A DNA stretch of 64,000 bases from Sphingobacterium lumbrici (lineage in GTDB: Bacteria > Bacteroidota > Bacteroidia > Sphingobacteriales > Sphingobacteriaceae), in contig NZ_SRZY01000027.1 of assembly GCF_006476045.1 (NCBI RefSeq), positions 62,001 through 126,000 of the forward strand, read 5' to 3'. Position 1 is the stretch's first letter. Each line of letters starts with the position of its first letter. Shown piece by piece: positions 1 through 7,961 of this stretch. The position numbers and the translations under genes were made by a program. The notes under the pieces are model-generated. The model was not told the DNA's origin, did no database searches, and was given only the letters and a program-made list of their open reading frames with translations.

Positions 1-280
1 TATTTTTTCGGATAAAATTTCTGCTTCTATCTATTGTGGCTGTTTTTGATGAAACTTTATCGAAAATTAGTCAAACGGTTGATTAGCGGCTATAAGCTCG
101 AATTCATGTCTTGTAATGATTTTGGTACATTGCGGTCTGCTTTTTCTTTAGGGATTGAAATTATCTTAGGGGACAAATTAATCCTCATTGTATGAAACCG
201 AGATATAAATAATTATGTACATAAACTACATTTACTATTAATATCTAGCGCTCATCAACCATTAATAAAAAGACAAATAG
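1..280. other. Intergenic/upstream region with no supported gene
   Basis: No convincing gene is seen in this first stretch. A 48-codon open frame on the + strand (49-195) has no recognisable family and no promoter box. The stretch just before the M60 gene is AT-rich and probably holds its promoter, but I see no exact TAnnTTTG box. Confidence 0.5.
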
Positions 281-1879
281 ATGAAAAAGACATTGTTTTT
301 TATAGCTGTAAATTTTATCGTTACAGCTCCCCTGATTGCTCAAACGGCAAAGGAGATTAAAGATGCTTACGCTTCTTTGACTGTATTTGAGGATCCCTTA
401 GCGTTGAAATTAAAAAAGGGAATAAAGAAAGCTGATATCAATAAGATAGCAGATACGCAGATAAAGGACATGGCGCTCCAGCTATTAGCGGGTGAGTATG
501 AAACCGCATACCGTTATGCAAATTATCAAGCGCTGCTTTCACCTTCTATATTGGGTCGGGAATTGAGTATTGGAGATGGTTACAGTAAATATGAAAATAT
601 CACCGGTGTATATCTTCCCGAAGGAAAGCATGTTATTCTTGTTGATGGAATAGCAACAAATAAAGAAGTGAATCTTATTGTTCCCAATTGGAATCGTAGG
701 GCTCCTGAAGGTATAGATCCGACTAAAGATCCAAAGGGATGGGGAATAGAGAAGCAGGAGTTCAGGCTTCGAAATGGAGTCAATATTATCGAATTGAAGG
801 ACTTCGGAAGTTTGGCTTATATAGATTATTTTTCTGCTACGCCAAAAGAGGAACAGTCCATTCAAGTACATTTTTTAAATGCAAAAGTGAACGGCTATTT
901 TGATGGAGCAAAACATACAGATGCAGATTGGAATAAACTGCTTGATAATGCAGTTTATCCGGTTATTGATGCGATCGGCAAGCATATTCAAATTGCTTAT
1001 CCGGTGGAAGCTTGTAAAAAATATGCTTACGGAAGAGGCGTGGAACTGATTAACAACTATGATTCACTGGTATATAGGCAACATCGGATTATGGGACTTG
1101 AAAAGTACAATAGAGTGCCTAAAAACAGAATATTGTCACGGGTAAATTATAATTACTATATGTTCAGAGATGGGAATGGGGTAGCTTATATGGGGACTAC
1201 TCCAGGAAATGCTATGCCCTTAGTGGTAGATCCCACTCGTGTAATAAAAGGTGATCCTTGTTGGGGTTTTAGTCATGAGGTGGGCCATGTACACCAAATG
1301 CGCCCTGCTTTTAACTGGGGTGGATTAGGAGAAGTGAGTAATAATCTTTTTTCGCTATATGTGACCCGTTCATTCGGAAATCCTACCCGTATATCTGAGC
1401 AAAAAAAGTATAAATCAGCTACAGATAGTATTATCAGCAAAGGTATCAGCTATTTGCAAGATCCGGATGTATTCAATCGTTTAGTCCCATTTTGGCAGTT
1501 ACAATTGTATTTTGAGGGGATGGGTGCCAACCCAGATTTTTATCCGGATTTGTTTGAGGCGTTTCGTAAGCAGGCTGCAATACCACGTCAACAAGGAAGA
1601 ACTCGTGGAGACAACTGGGCTTCAGACAGAATGATGGGAAATAATAATCCTGCGGTACATCAATTAAATTTTATAAAAACAGCATGTGAGATTAGTAAAG
1701 TTGATTTAACAGAGTTCTTTGATAAATATGGCTTTTTCCATGTAGGTGAAATTATCCTTAATGATTATGGAAATTACGCATATAATATGACCCAAGAGAT
1801 GGTTGATGTATGTAAAAAAGCCATTGAAGAAATGAATCTACCTAAGCCAAAAGTGGATATCACCACGTTGACCGATTAA
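281..1879 (+). CDS. Secreted M60-family (enhancin-like) zinc metallopeptidase
   Basis: The 532-residue product begins with a Lys-Lys and hydrophobic segment ending in A-x-A-Q-like residues, a plausible signal peptide of about 20 residues. The active site is visible near residue 332 as HEVGH, followed 14 residues later by a Glu in GGLGE. This fits the M60 signature HExxH-x(8-28)-E. M60 peptidases cleave heavily O-glycosylated proteins such as mucins (family knowledge), so an envelope or secreted glycoprotease role is inferred. No carbohydrate-binding or sorting domain is obvious; the N-terminal 200 residues resemble the accessory beta-domain found before M60 domains. The gene stands alone and is closed by a strong terminator. 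The ATG is chosen because it directly precedes the signal peptide. Confidence 0.85.
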   Translation: MKKTLFFIAVNFIVTAPLIAQTAKEIKDAYASLTVFEDPLALKLKKGIKKADINKIADTQIKDMALQLLAGEYETAYRYANYQALLSPSILGRELSIGDGYSKYENITGVYLPEGKHVILVDGIATNKEVNLIVPNWNRRAPEGIDPTKDPKGWGIEKQEFRLRNGVNIIELKDFGSLAYIDYFSATPKEEQSIQVHFLNAKVNGYFDGAKHTDADWNKLLDNAVYPVIDAIGKHIQIAYPVEACKKYAYGRGVELINNYDSLVYRQHRIMGLEKYNRVPKNRILSRVNYNYYMFRDGNGVAYMGTTPGNAMPLVVDPTRVIKGDPCWGFSHEVGHVHQMRPAFNWGGLGEVSNNLFSLYVTRSFGNPTRISEQKKYKSATDSIISKGISYLQDPDVFNRLVPFWQLQLYFEGMGANPDFYPDLFEAFRKQAAIPRQQGRTRGDNWASDRMMGNNNPAVHQLNFIKTACEISKVDLTEFFDKYGFFHVGEIILNDYGNYAYNMTQEMVDVCKKAIEEMNLPKPKVDITTLTD

Positions 1880-1880
1880 C

Positions 1881-1906
1881 AATAAAGGCGCTGTAGCGCC
1901 TTTATT
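1881..1906 (+). terminator. Intrinsic terminator after the M60 peptidase gene
   Basis: Perfect 11-bp stem AATAAAGGCGC / GCGCCTTTATT around a TGTA loop, starting one base after the stop codon. The stem is GC-rich at the loop end and T-rich downstream, and could work in both directions. Confidence 0.85.
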
Positions 1907-1974
1907 ATTTCATGAAATAATCTTGAAAATAACATAATGACTACCAAAAACAGGTGTAACGCGAACAATAAAAG

Positions 1975-2862
1975 CTATAAAAATTGCTCGTACATGCCTA
2001 AAAAACCCGTTAATCCACCTGTATGTAGTATCAATATCTTCTCATCAGCTAAGAAAGTATTCTTTTTTACTAAATCCTGAAAAGCGTAGAAAAGCTTTCC
2101 GGTATAAACTGGCTCTATCATAATACCAGTTTTGGATACAAATTCCCGGATAAAAAGGAATAATTCAGGACTGGTTTTGGCATATCCCCCAAAATGATAA
2201 GCCGTATGCAAAGTCAATTGGTTGATGGGAGCCATAAGATTTTTCATCTCCTCTTCGATAAAATCTCCCCCTTTTAATACTGGAATGCCATGAAGCGTTG
2301 TGTTACCCCACTGATGATCTGCAATTCCCTTCGATAATCCGGCTAGCGTTGTACCCGTACCTGCAGCACAAAAGATATGGTTGTAATCTTGTTTTAATTC
2401 TGCAATTATTTCGGAACAGCCTTTCATGCCCTCAGGTCCATATCCGCCTTCATCAATAAAGAGCGTATTGCTGGAATGCGCAAATCGTTGAAGATATAAG
2501 TTTTCTTTGTGTTTATAATCCGTTCGGGATACGAATTCCAGTTGCATGCCATAGAGTTTACACATCGCCAAGACGGGATTAGATACGTTGTCACCGCGTA
2601 CAAATCCAAAAGTTTTAAATCCAAAAGTCGCTCCTGCACAAGCCGTAGCCAGCAGGTGATTGGACCAAGCGCCTCCAAAAGTAACGAGCGTATCTTGTGC
2701 GTTTCTTTTAGCCGAAATTAAAGCGTATTTAAGTTTACGCCATTTGTTCCCTGAAATAAACGGATGTATCAAATCATCTCGTTTAACGAAAACCCGTATT
2801 TGCTTCTCTTTAAATAAGGGAAGAAATAATTCCTGTTCAGGACTATAAAAATCAAGTGTCAA
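1975..2862 (-). CDS. PLP-dependent ACC deaminase / D-cysteine desulfhydrase family protein
   Basis: About 295 residues of the fold-type II PLP family. Visible motifs are SGNKWRKLKYAL (PLP lysine region, near residue 40-50), GGAWSNHLLA (cofactor/substrate contact) and GTGTTLAGL (phosphate-binding loop). Members either open the ring of 1-aminocyclopropane-1-carboxylate or eliminate H2S from D-cysteine; sequence alone does not decide, and D-cysteine desulfhydrase is the commoner role in bacteria. The frame is open further upstream to a TTG at 2898, but that codon lies inside a minus-strand TAnnTTTG box (2896-2903). I therefore place the start at the next in-frame TTG, 2862, giving M-T-L-D-F-Y. 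No ATG is available. The gene is divergent from the pseudouridine synthase gene. Confidence 0.8.
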   Translation of the reverse strand: MTLDFYSPEQELFLPLFKEKQIRVFVKRDDLIHPFISGNKWRKLKYALISAKRNAQDTLVTFGGAWSNHLLATACAGATFGFKTFGFVRGDNVSNPVLAMCKLYGMQLEFVSRTDYKHKENLYLQRFAHSSNTLFIDEGGYGPEGMKGCSEIIAELKQDYNHIFCAAGTGTTLAGLSKGIADHQWGNTTLHGIPVLKGGDFIEEEMKNLMAPINQLTLHTAYHFGGYAKTSPELFLFIREFVSKTGIMIEPVYTGKLFYAFQDLVKKNTFLADEKILILHTGGLTGFLGMYEQFL

Positions 2863-2895
2863 TTGTATTATTATATTTAATTTATGTTCTTTATC

Positions 2896-2903
2896 CAAAG
2901 TTA
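2896..2903 (-). promoter_or_regulatory. -7 box (TAACTTTG) for the PLP enzyme gene
   Basis: Exact TAnnTTTG on the minus strand. It overlaps the upstream TTG that would otherwise be taken as start, so it argues for initiation at 2862. No clear -33 TTTG is seen. Confidence 0.55.
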
Positions 2904-2926
2904 AACGTTTTTTGACCTATTTGCGT

Positions 2927-2934
2927 TACTTTTG
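2927..2934 (+). promoter_or_regulatory. -7 box (TACTTTTG) for the RluD-like gene
   Basis: Exact TAnnTTTG whose last base is only 4 nt before the ATG at 2939. Transcription should begin at or next to the A of the start codon, so the mRNA is probably leaderless. It lies about 25 bp from the opposite-strand box of the divergent gene. Confidence 0.6.
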
Positions 2935-2938
2935 TGCA

Positions 2939-3976
2939 ATGGTTGAGGATTTAGAATTACTGGAACAAGAAGAACAGGAATTATTTGAACATATTCGTAT
3001 TATCGCGGATAAGGGACAGGCTCCGTTGCGTTTGGATAAATTCTTGATGAACAGAGTAGAGAATACGTCTAGGAATCGTATTCAGAATGCTATTGACGCG
3101 GATACGGTTCGTGTTAATGATAAAATAGTGAAAGCCTCCTATAAGGTGAGGCCTTTGGATGTTATCACAATGGTATTGCCAGATCCTCCGCGTGATACAG
3201 AAGTATATCCGGAAGATATACCTTTGGATATTATATATGAAGATGACGATGTGTTGATTGTCAATAAAGAGGCCGGAATGGTTGTACATCCAGGGTTTAA
3301 TAACTATACGGGCACTTTGGTAAACGCATTGACTTTCTATTTAAGTCAGTTACCCAATATGGCTGGGAATACAGGAAGACCCGGACTTGTACATCGAATC
3401 GATAAGGATACCTCCGGACTTTTGGTTATTGCGAAGAATGAATGGGCTATGACCTATTTGGCCAAGCAGTTTTACGATCACTCAATAGCGCGTCGCTACG
3501 TGGCACTAGTATGGGGAGACATCGCAGAAGATGGTACAGTATCCGGATATATAGGGCGTAACATGAAAGACCGGAGAGTAATGGAAATGTACAAGGAGCC
3601 AGAACAAGGTAAGTGGTCGGTAACACATTACAAGGTTTTAGAACGCTTGGGTTATGTTACCCTGATCGAATGTCAATTAGAAACAGGTCGTACACACCAG
3701 ATCCGTACGCACATGAAATCAATAGGCCATCCCTTATTTAGTGACGCTGCTTATGGTGGTGACAAAATCGTTAAGGGAACGGTCTTTAATAAATACAAGC
3801 AATTCGTCGATAATTGCTTTACAATGATGCCTCGACAAGCATTACATGCACGTGAATTGGGATTTGAACATCCCAAATCAAAAAAAATGATAAATTTTGA
3901 CGTACCAATACCAGAAGATTTTCGTTTAGTGCTAGAGAAATGGCGCAATTATGCCAATGGTCACGAAGTAAAATAG
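2939..3976 (+). CDS. rluD: RluD/RluA-family 23S rRNA pseudouridine synthase
   Basis: 345 residues. An N-terminal S4 RNA-binding domain (about residues 25-85, with LRLDKFLMNR) is followed by the catalytic PseudoU_synth_2 domain. The catalytic motif HRIDKDTSGLLVIAK is seen near residue 140, its Asp being the nucleophile of this family. The C-terminal LETGRTHQIRTHM motif is also intact. This architecture matches RluD, which modifies helix 69 of 23S rRNA; other RluA-type targets cannot be excluded. The frame is open upstream to a TTG at 2912, but a -7 promoter box sits between, so the ATG at 2939 is preferred. The next gene (class IV aminotransferase) follows after 11 nt, suggesting cotranscription. 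Confidence 0.9.
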   Translation: MVEDLELLEQEEQELFEHIRIIADKGQAPLRLDKFLMNRVENTSRNRIQNAIDADTVRVNDKIVKASYKVRPLDVITMVLPDPPRDTEVYPEDIPLDIIYEDDDVLIVNKEAGMVVHPGFNNYTGTLVNALTFYLSQLPNMAGNTGRPGLVHRIDKDTSGLLVIAKNEWAMTYLAKQFYDHSIARRYVALVWGDIAEDGTVSGYIGRNMKDRRVMEMYKEPEQGKWSVTHYKVLERLGYVTLIECQLETGRTHQIRTHMKSIGHPLFSDAAYGGDKIVKGTVFNKYKQFVDNCFTMMPRQALHARELGFEHPKSKKMINFDVPIPEDFRLVLEKWRNYANGHEVK

Positions 3977-3987
3977 ATTAGTCTTTT

Positions 3988-4845
3988 ATGCCGATACATT
4001 ATATTAATTACGATGGCACGTTAGTACCGGAGGATACGTCTGTGATGACAGTTGAAAACCGTGCTTTTCGTTATGGAGATGGTCTTTTTGAGACCATGCT
4101 ATGGAAAGACGGTGATATTCGTTTTCTGAAATTTCACGTTGAAAGATTACAGAAGAGCATGAAAATGTTGCACTTGGATGAATATGCGAAATTTGACGAA
4201 TTCTTTATTCGAAGTAGGGCAGAGGAGCTTATTCGGAAGAACAATTTGGTAGGTAAACGTCTGCGCATCCGCTTGATTGTGTTTAGAGATGGTGGCGGTA
4301 TATACAGTCCGCAGACAAATAGACCTGTTTATGTTCTTCAGGTGCATAAGCTTGAGGACACCTTACGGGACCGGAAAGTTGGATTGATCGTAGATCTTTA
4401 CACGGAATACAAAAAACCGTACAGCGATCTATCCGGTATAAAATCCAATAATTCGCTTATATATGTTTTGGCAGGATTACATAAGAAAAAATTCTCTTTT
4501 GACGACGTATTGCTATTAAATCAGGATGGTTCTCTATGTGAGGCGCTAACATCTAACATATTCGTATATTACGAAAAAACACTATATACACCAGCACTAT
4601 CTGAAGGGTGTATTGATGGTGTAATGCGCCGTGTTATAATGGATATGGCCAAACACGAAGGCATTCCCGTGGTTGAAGCGCAAATAAGTCCGGAAATAAT
4701 GAAACGTGCTGATGAGATTTTCTGTACCAATGCAGTTCAAGGTATTCAATGGGTCATGGGTTATAAACAAAAGCGCTATTTTAATAAGATGGCGCGTATC
4801 CTAGAAGAAAAATTGATAAACTGGAATTACGAAGAAGTGGAATAG
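3988..4845 (+). CDS. Class IV PLP aminotransferase (aminodeoxychorismate lyase / BCAT-like)
   Basis: 285 residues. The N-terminus N-R-A-F-R-Y-G-D-G-L-F-E-T is the hallmark of class IV aminotransferases. The PLP lysine is in SGIKSNNSLIYVLA (near residue 153), and the cofactor Glu lies in CEALTSNIF with SEGCIDGVMRR following. The family includes 4-amino-4-deoxychorismate lyase (PabC, folate pathway), branched-chain aminotransferase and D-amino acid transaminase. The short length and C-terminal tail point to a PabC-like enzyme, but no pabA/B lies nearby, so substrate is uncertain. It sits 11 nt downstream of the pseudouridine synthase, probably in one transcript. Confidence 0.85.
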   Translation: MPIHYINYDGTLVPEDTSVMTVENRAFRYGDGLFETMLWKDGDIRFLKFHVERLQKSMKMLHLDEYAKFDEFFIRSRAEELIRKNNLVGKRLRIRLIVFRDGGGIYSPQTNRPVYVLQVHKLEDTLRDRKVGLIVDLYTEYKKPYSDLSGIKSNNSLIYVLAGLHKKKFSFDDVLLLNQDGSLCEALTSNIFVYYEKTLYTPALSEGCIDGVMRRVIMDMAKHEGIPVVEAQISPEIMKRADEIFCTNAVQGIQWVMGYKQKRYFNKMARILEEKLINWNYEEVE

Positions 4846-4883
4846 CAGACCACTTGTTGATTCGTAATTTGCCAGTTCGTTCT

Positions 4884-5237
4884 TTATTTTTGTTTAACGA
4901 TCAAACATAAGCTGTGTTCCAAAAGAAGGTATCCATATTCGTAAACGAAGACATAGGATTGCCCTTTACTCGTGTGGAGCAGATGTGTATGATAATCAAA
5001 TTGGAACCCTTCTTTTTGAAGCTTCTCTAACGAAATTTTAACTAACTTCTCATTTCCTAATAAAGCTTGTAGTATCCTTCTGTTTTTGCGAAGTATATAA
5101 TTGATATTCCGGATGATATTATTCTGCTCACCATTTATCCGGTTGTTGTATGCGTTTCTACATGCATCATCACAAAAACGCTTATCTGAACGCCCTTTTA
5201 TGGGTTTGAGACATTCTAAGCACGATTTTTCACTCAT
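4884..5237 (-). CDS. Small zinc-ribbon protein of unknown function
   Basis: 117 residues. The N-terminus has C-L-E-C (residues 6-9) and C-D-D-A-C (residues 22-26), four Cys spaced like a treble-clef or zinc-ribbon knuckle, followed by N-rich and Lys/Arg-rich helices. This N-terminal layout is common in small Bacteroidota proteins of unknown role; nucleic-acid binding is an inference only. The C-terminal 50 residues look like a compact beta-rich domain. The gene converges with the aminotransferase gene and is divergent from ssb, with a LacI-type palindrome just upstream of its ATG. Being next to ssb may be coincidental. Confidence 0.65.
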   Translation of the reverse strand: MSEKSCLECLKPIKGRSDKRFCDDACRNAYNNRINGEQNNIIRNINYILRKNRRILQALLGNEKLVKISLEKLQKEGFQFDYHTHLLHTSKGQSYVFVYEYGYLLLEHSLCLIVKQK

Positions 5238-5257
5238 ATTTAATCTTTAATATCTAA

Positions 5258-5273
5258 TTGTAAACGTTTACAA
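5258..5273. promoter_or_regulatory. 16-bp LacI-type palindrome (operator candidate)
   Basis: TTGTAAACGTTTACAA is a perfect palindrome with the central CG and flanking AAA/TTT typical of LacI-family operators. It lies 20 bp upstream of the zinc-ribbon ATG and 140 bp upstream of ssb. A 13/14 match occurs at 41015-41028. No LacI-family gene is in the window. Confidence 0.5.
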
Positions 5274-5344
5274 ATGGTTATAGTCGGTAATAAACATTTA
5301 ATATACGAATAAAATTTATTACCCTTCTCATCTTTGTTTCAGTA

Positions 5345-5362
5345 AATAGCTCAGAGGCTATT
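5345..5362 (+). other. Hairpin in the ssb leader
   Basis: AATAGC-tcagag-GCTATT forms a 6-bp stem in the presumed 5' leader of ssb, with no T run after it. It may be a leader structure; function unknown. Confidence 0.3.
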
Positions 5363-5412
5363 CGTTGTTTAGGTTAAATTAAATAATATGTTACAATTTA
5401 AATTTTAAGATT

Positions 5413-5802
5413 ATGAATGCTTTAGTGAATCAAGTTCAATTAATTGGACGTTTAGGTGCCGATGCGGAAATCAAAACAACTAGTCAGGACACGAAGGTTT
5501 GTACGTTGCGCTTGGCAACCAATGAACGTATAAAATTACGTAGTGGCGAATGGAAAGAGACTACACAATGGCATACCTGTGTGGTATGGGGCGAGTTGAA
5601 TAAAGTCGTAGAAAAGTACGGTAGAAAAGGTGCACAAATTTTAGTATCGGGAGCAATACAGTACCGTGAATATATCGATAACCAAGGTGTAAAGCGTTTG
5701 ATTGCTGAAATCAAGGTAAATCATTTTATGGCATTGGATTATTCTTCAAAGGAGGTCGATACCCGTATAGAGGAGGAGGTCGATACAGATCTCCCATTCT
5801 AA
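5413..5802 (+). CDS. ssb: Single-stranded DNA-binding protein
   Basis: 129 residues with the SSB OB fold: N-x-V-x-L-I-G-R-L-G-A-D start (residues 5-16), TLRLATNERIK and the conserved W-x-x-x-T-x-W-H region (residues 45-57), then GSIQYREYIDNQG-like strand residues. The C-terminus ends in the acidic tip D-T-D-L-P-F, which in SSBs recruits replication and repair proteins. The linker before the tip is short, so this is a minimal SSB; Bacteroidota often carry more than one. It binds single-stranded DNA during replication and recombination. The ATG precedes the conserved first strand directly. The gene shares a bidirectional terminator with the converging phosphatase gene. Confidence 0.95.
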   Translation: MNALVNQVQLIGRLGADAEIKTTSQDTKVCTLRLATNERIKLRSGEWKETTQWHTCVVWGELNKVVEKYGRKGAQILVSGAIQYREYIDNQGVKRLIAEIKVNHFMALDYSSKEVDTRIEEEVDTDLPF

Positions 5803-5854
5803 AAAGCTAAAAGTGGGATGTGCACTTATATGCACATCCCACTTTTAGCTTTTT
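5801..5854. terminator. Bidirectional terminator between ssb and alkaline phosphatase
   Basis: A perfect 24-bp inverted repeat: left arm 5801-5824, loop CTTATA 5825-5830, right arm 5831-5854. Arms begin and end with A5/T5, so an RNA hairpin plus U-run forms on either strand. The arms overlap the last bases of both stop codons. Confidence 0.92.
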
Positions 5855-7265
5855 ATAGCTCCAATCCAGCAGCGATAGCTACTTTTTTTGGAATATCTAT
5901 GTTTTCCATTTTATGACTGAACAGATCAGCACCTGCACCAATTGCATAAATTGGGATATATGCAGCAGAATGTCCTCCCGATGACCATTTAAGTGAGGAG
6001 ATTTTATTCAATACAGATATACTTAGTGCCGCTATTTTGTCATCATTGGCATAAAGGCTTTTTTCTGTCTCATTTTCATGCTTAACGAAACTCTTTTCGT
6101 AAGCGGCAAAAAGTTCTTTTTCCTCTCTCTCAGCTACTTTTGCTGTAGACCACAGTCCTAAATTCTGTTGCAATAAATTTTTTACTTCTTCCCAACTAGC
6201 ATTGGGACTATTTTTACGCAGCTCTCGAATACGTGTAGAAAGTTCTCCCTGTGAAATTTTCTGTCCTTCTAGCGCTTTGGTATTTAAACTACTGCCGCCG
6301 CTACCGATTCCAAGTCCACCGGTTTCGTGATCTGCTGTTACGATAATAAGCGTTTCTTCTGGATGCTTTTTGTAAAATTCGAAAGCTAATTTAACGGATT
6401 CGTTGAAATCAAGTACTTCATGAATTGCCGTGCCGCCATCGTTTGCATGACAGGCCCAATCTATTTTTCCACCTTCTACCATCAAGAAAAAGCCTTCACC
6501 CTTACTATTTATGGTCAACGCTTCAATAGCTGCAGCTGTTATGTCAGCTAATTTAAGATCATCAGTTTTTTGATCAATTGCATATTTTAATGCTGACGGA
6601 TCTGTTCCGTCTGTGTTAATCAGGATGATCTTATCTTGGCTCTGCTTAATCTGTTGAAATGCGTTATAACCCTTTACAATACGATAACCTGCCTTTTCAA
6701 ATTGAGGGAACAGAGAAGGAGCTTCTTGATTGTCAAAAGTCTTGGTTGGTTTTAAAAAACCGGAGCCCGCGAAAAAATCAAAATTAGATTTAATCAGATC
6801 CAAACCAATTTCGTAATACATATTTCTATCGGCACGGTTGGCGTAAAATGATGCGGGAGTAGCATGATCTATACTTACACTTGTCGCAATACCTACTTTC
6901 ATACCTTTAGCTTTAGCAGCGTACGCAATACTTTTATAAGGTGTGGTGGCTGCGCTATCCATTCCTATGACACCATTCTTTGTTTTTTTTCCTACGGCAA
7001 GTGCGGTACCTCCAGCTGCTGAATCTGTAACGCCGTGAGAAAGAGAATATGACGTACCGAATGTTGCGTATGGAAATTGTGTAAATACCAGAGGGAAAAC
7101 ACCGTTTCTTCCGGCTAATTCTGCCGAATATATTTCAGCGACGTTGACTTGATTCAACCCCATGCCGTCACCGATCATAAAAAAAACATATTTGGCTTTC
7201 TGGCCAAATAGGGGAAGGATGAAAAGAAAAGAAAGAAAAAATAATGTTGTAATTTTTTTGTTCAT
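5853..7265 (-). CDS. Alkaline phosphatase (PhoA family)
   Basis: 470 residues with a signal peptide (M-N-K-K then a hydrophobic run ending L-F-G-Q). Motifs of the alkaline phosphatase superfamily are all present: metal-binding MIGDGMGLNQ near residue 30, the phosphoserine site TDSAAGGTALA near residue 82, VEGGKIDWACHAND in the middle, and VTADHETGG near residue 310, supplying Asp/His zinc ligands. A final conserved His lies in SGGHSAAYIP. It hydrolyses phosphomonoesters in the periplasm to release phosphate. The reading frame extends to 7301, but a minus-strand -7 box lies at 7288-7295, so the ATG at 7265 is the start. No Pho box was identified. Confidence 0.93.
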   Translation of the reverse strand: MNKKITTLFFLSFLFILPLFGQKAKYVFFMIGDGMGLNQVNVAEIYSAELAGRNGVFPLVFTQFPYATFGTSYSLSHGVTDSAAGGTALAVGKKTKNGVIGMDSAATTPYKSIAYAAKAKGMKVGIATSVSIDHATPASFYANRADRNMYYEIGLDLIKSNFDFFAGSGFLKPTKTFDNQEAPSLFPQFEKAGYRIVKGYNAFQQIKQSQDKIILINTDGTDPSALKYAIDQKTDDLKLADITAAAIEALTINSKGEGFFLMVEGGKIDWACHANDGGTAIHEVLDFNESVKLAFEFYKKHPEETLIIVTADHETGGLGIGSGGSSLNTKALEGQKISQGELSTRIRELRKNSPNASWEEVKNLLQQNLGLWSTAKVAEREEKELFAAYEKSFVKHENETEKSLYANDDKIAALSISVLNKISSLKWSSGGHSAAYIPIYAIGAGADLFSHKMENIDIPKKVAIAAGLEL

Positions 7266-7287
7266 AACAATTTTAGATTGAGTTACG

Positions 7288-7295
7288 CAAATATA
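7288..7295 (-). promoter_or_regulatory. -7 box (TATATTTG) for the alkaline phosphatase gene
   Basis: Exact TAnnTTTG on the minus strand, ending 22 nt before the ATG at 7265. It supports that start and a short leader. Confidence 0.55.
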
Positions 7296-7492
7296 ACTCA
7301 TTCATATTAAATTAGTATTAATTTAAAGATACTGTATCAATAAAGCTACAACGGTGCTAAAAGACCCCAGAAGGAATACTGAAAATAATTTAAATCATAG
7401 GTTTGTGATGACTAAGCGGATAATCAGAATACTTTTTCAGTTAAAGCACACTTACTGTGTAAGTAAATCGCTTATTTTGTAAAAAAAAGACA

Positions 7493-7954
7493 TTGTACTC
7501 ACGAGAAGAAACAAAAAAGCTTAAAGAACATTTCTGGACAACATTTGGTCAATATATGGCTGCTGTTCCTTCTTCAGACATGGAAAGAATTAACTGGGTG
7601 AATTATAAAACAGGAATTAAAAACCTCTTTTTTCGTATGGACGTTACTAATAAAAAAGCGACTATAATGATTGAAATGTCACAACCCGATGAAGGAATAA
7701 GAAATTTGGTGTTCGAACAGTTTTTGGAATTTAAACCTGTTTTTCAAGCTACATTGCAGGAAGAGTGGGATTGGAGTAATGTATATTATGACGAATATGG
7801 AAAACAAATAAGCCGCATTTCCATATCTCTGGAAAGCGTCAGTATCTTTAAAAGAGAAGACTGGCCTGCTTTGATCTCATTTTTTAAACCGCGCATCATC
7901 GCACTAGACGAATTTTGGTCTGCCGCAAAGTATTCATTTGACATCTTTAAATAA
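7493..7954 (+). CDS. DUF4268 family protein
   Basis: 153 residues, soluble, with M-Y-S-R-E-E and the helix F-W-T-T-F-G-Q-Y-M followed by INWVNYKTGIKNLFFRMD. This pattern is typical of the DUF4268 family, which is widespread in Bacteroidota as a stand-alone protein and elsewhere as a C-terminal domain near restriction-like nucleases. Function is unknown. The start is a TTG (7493); no ATG exists upstream in frame, and the first residues M-Y-S-R-E match the family N-terminus as I know it. The S1/P1 nuclease gene begins 7 nt after the stop, so the two are probably one transcription unit, but no functional link is established. Confidence 0.75.
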   Translation: MYSREETKKLKEHFWTTFGQYMAAVPSSDMERINWVNYKTGIKNLFFRMDVTNKKATIMIEMSQPDEGIRNLVFEQFLEFKPVFQATLQEEWDWSNVYYDEYGKQISRISISLESVSIFKREDWPALISFFKPRIIALDEFWSAAKYSFDIFK

Positions 7955-7961
7955 TCTTTAC

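Noticed and set aside
49..195. Possible 48-residue gene at the start of the window
   Set aside because: No promoter box, no family resemblance and no conserved motif; more likely chance.
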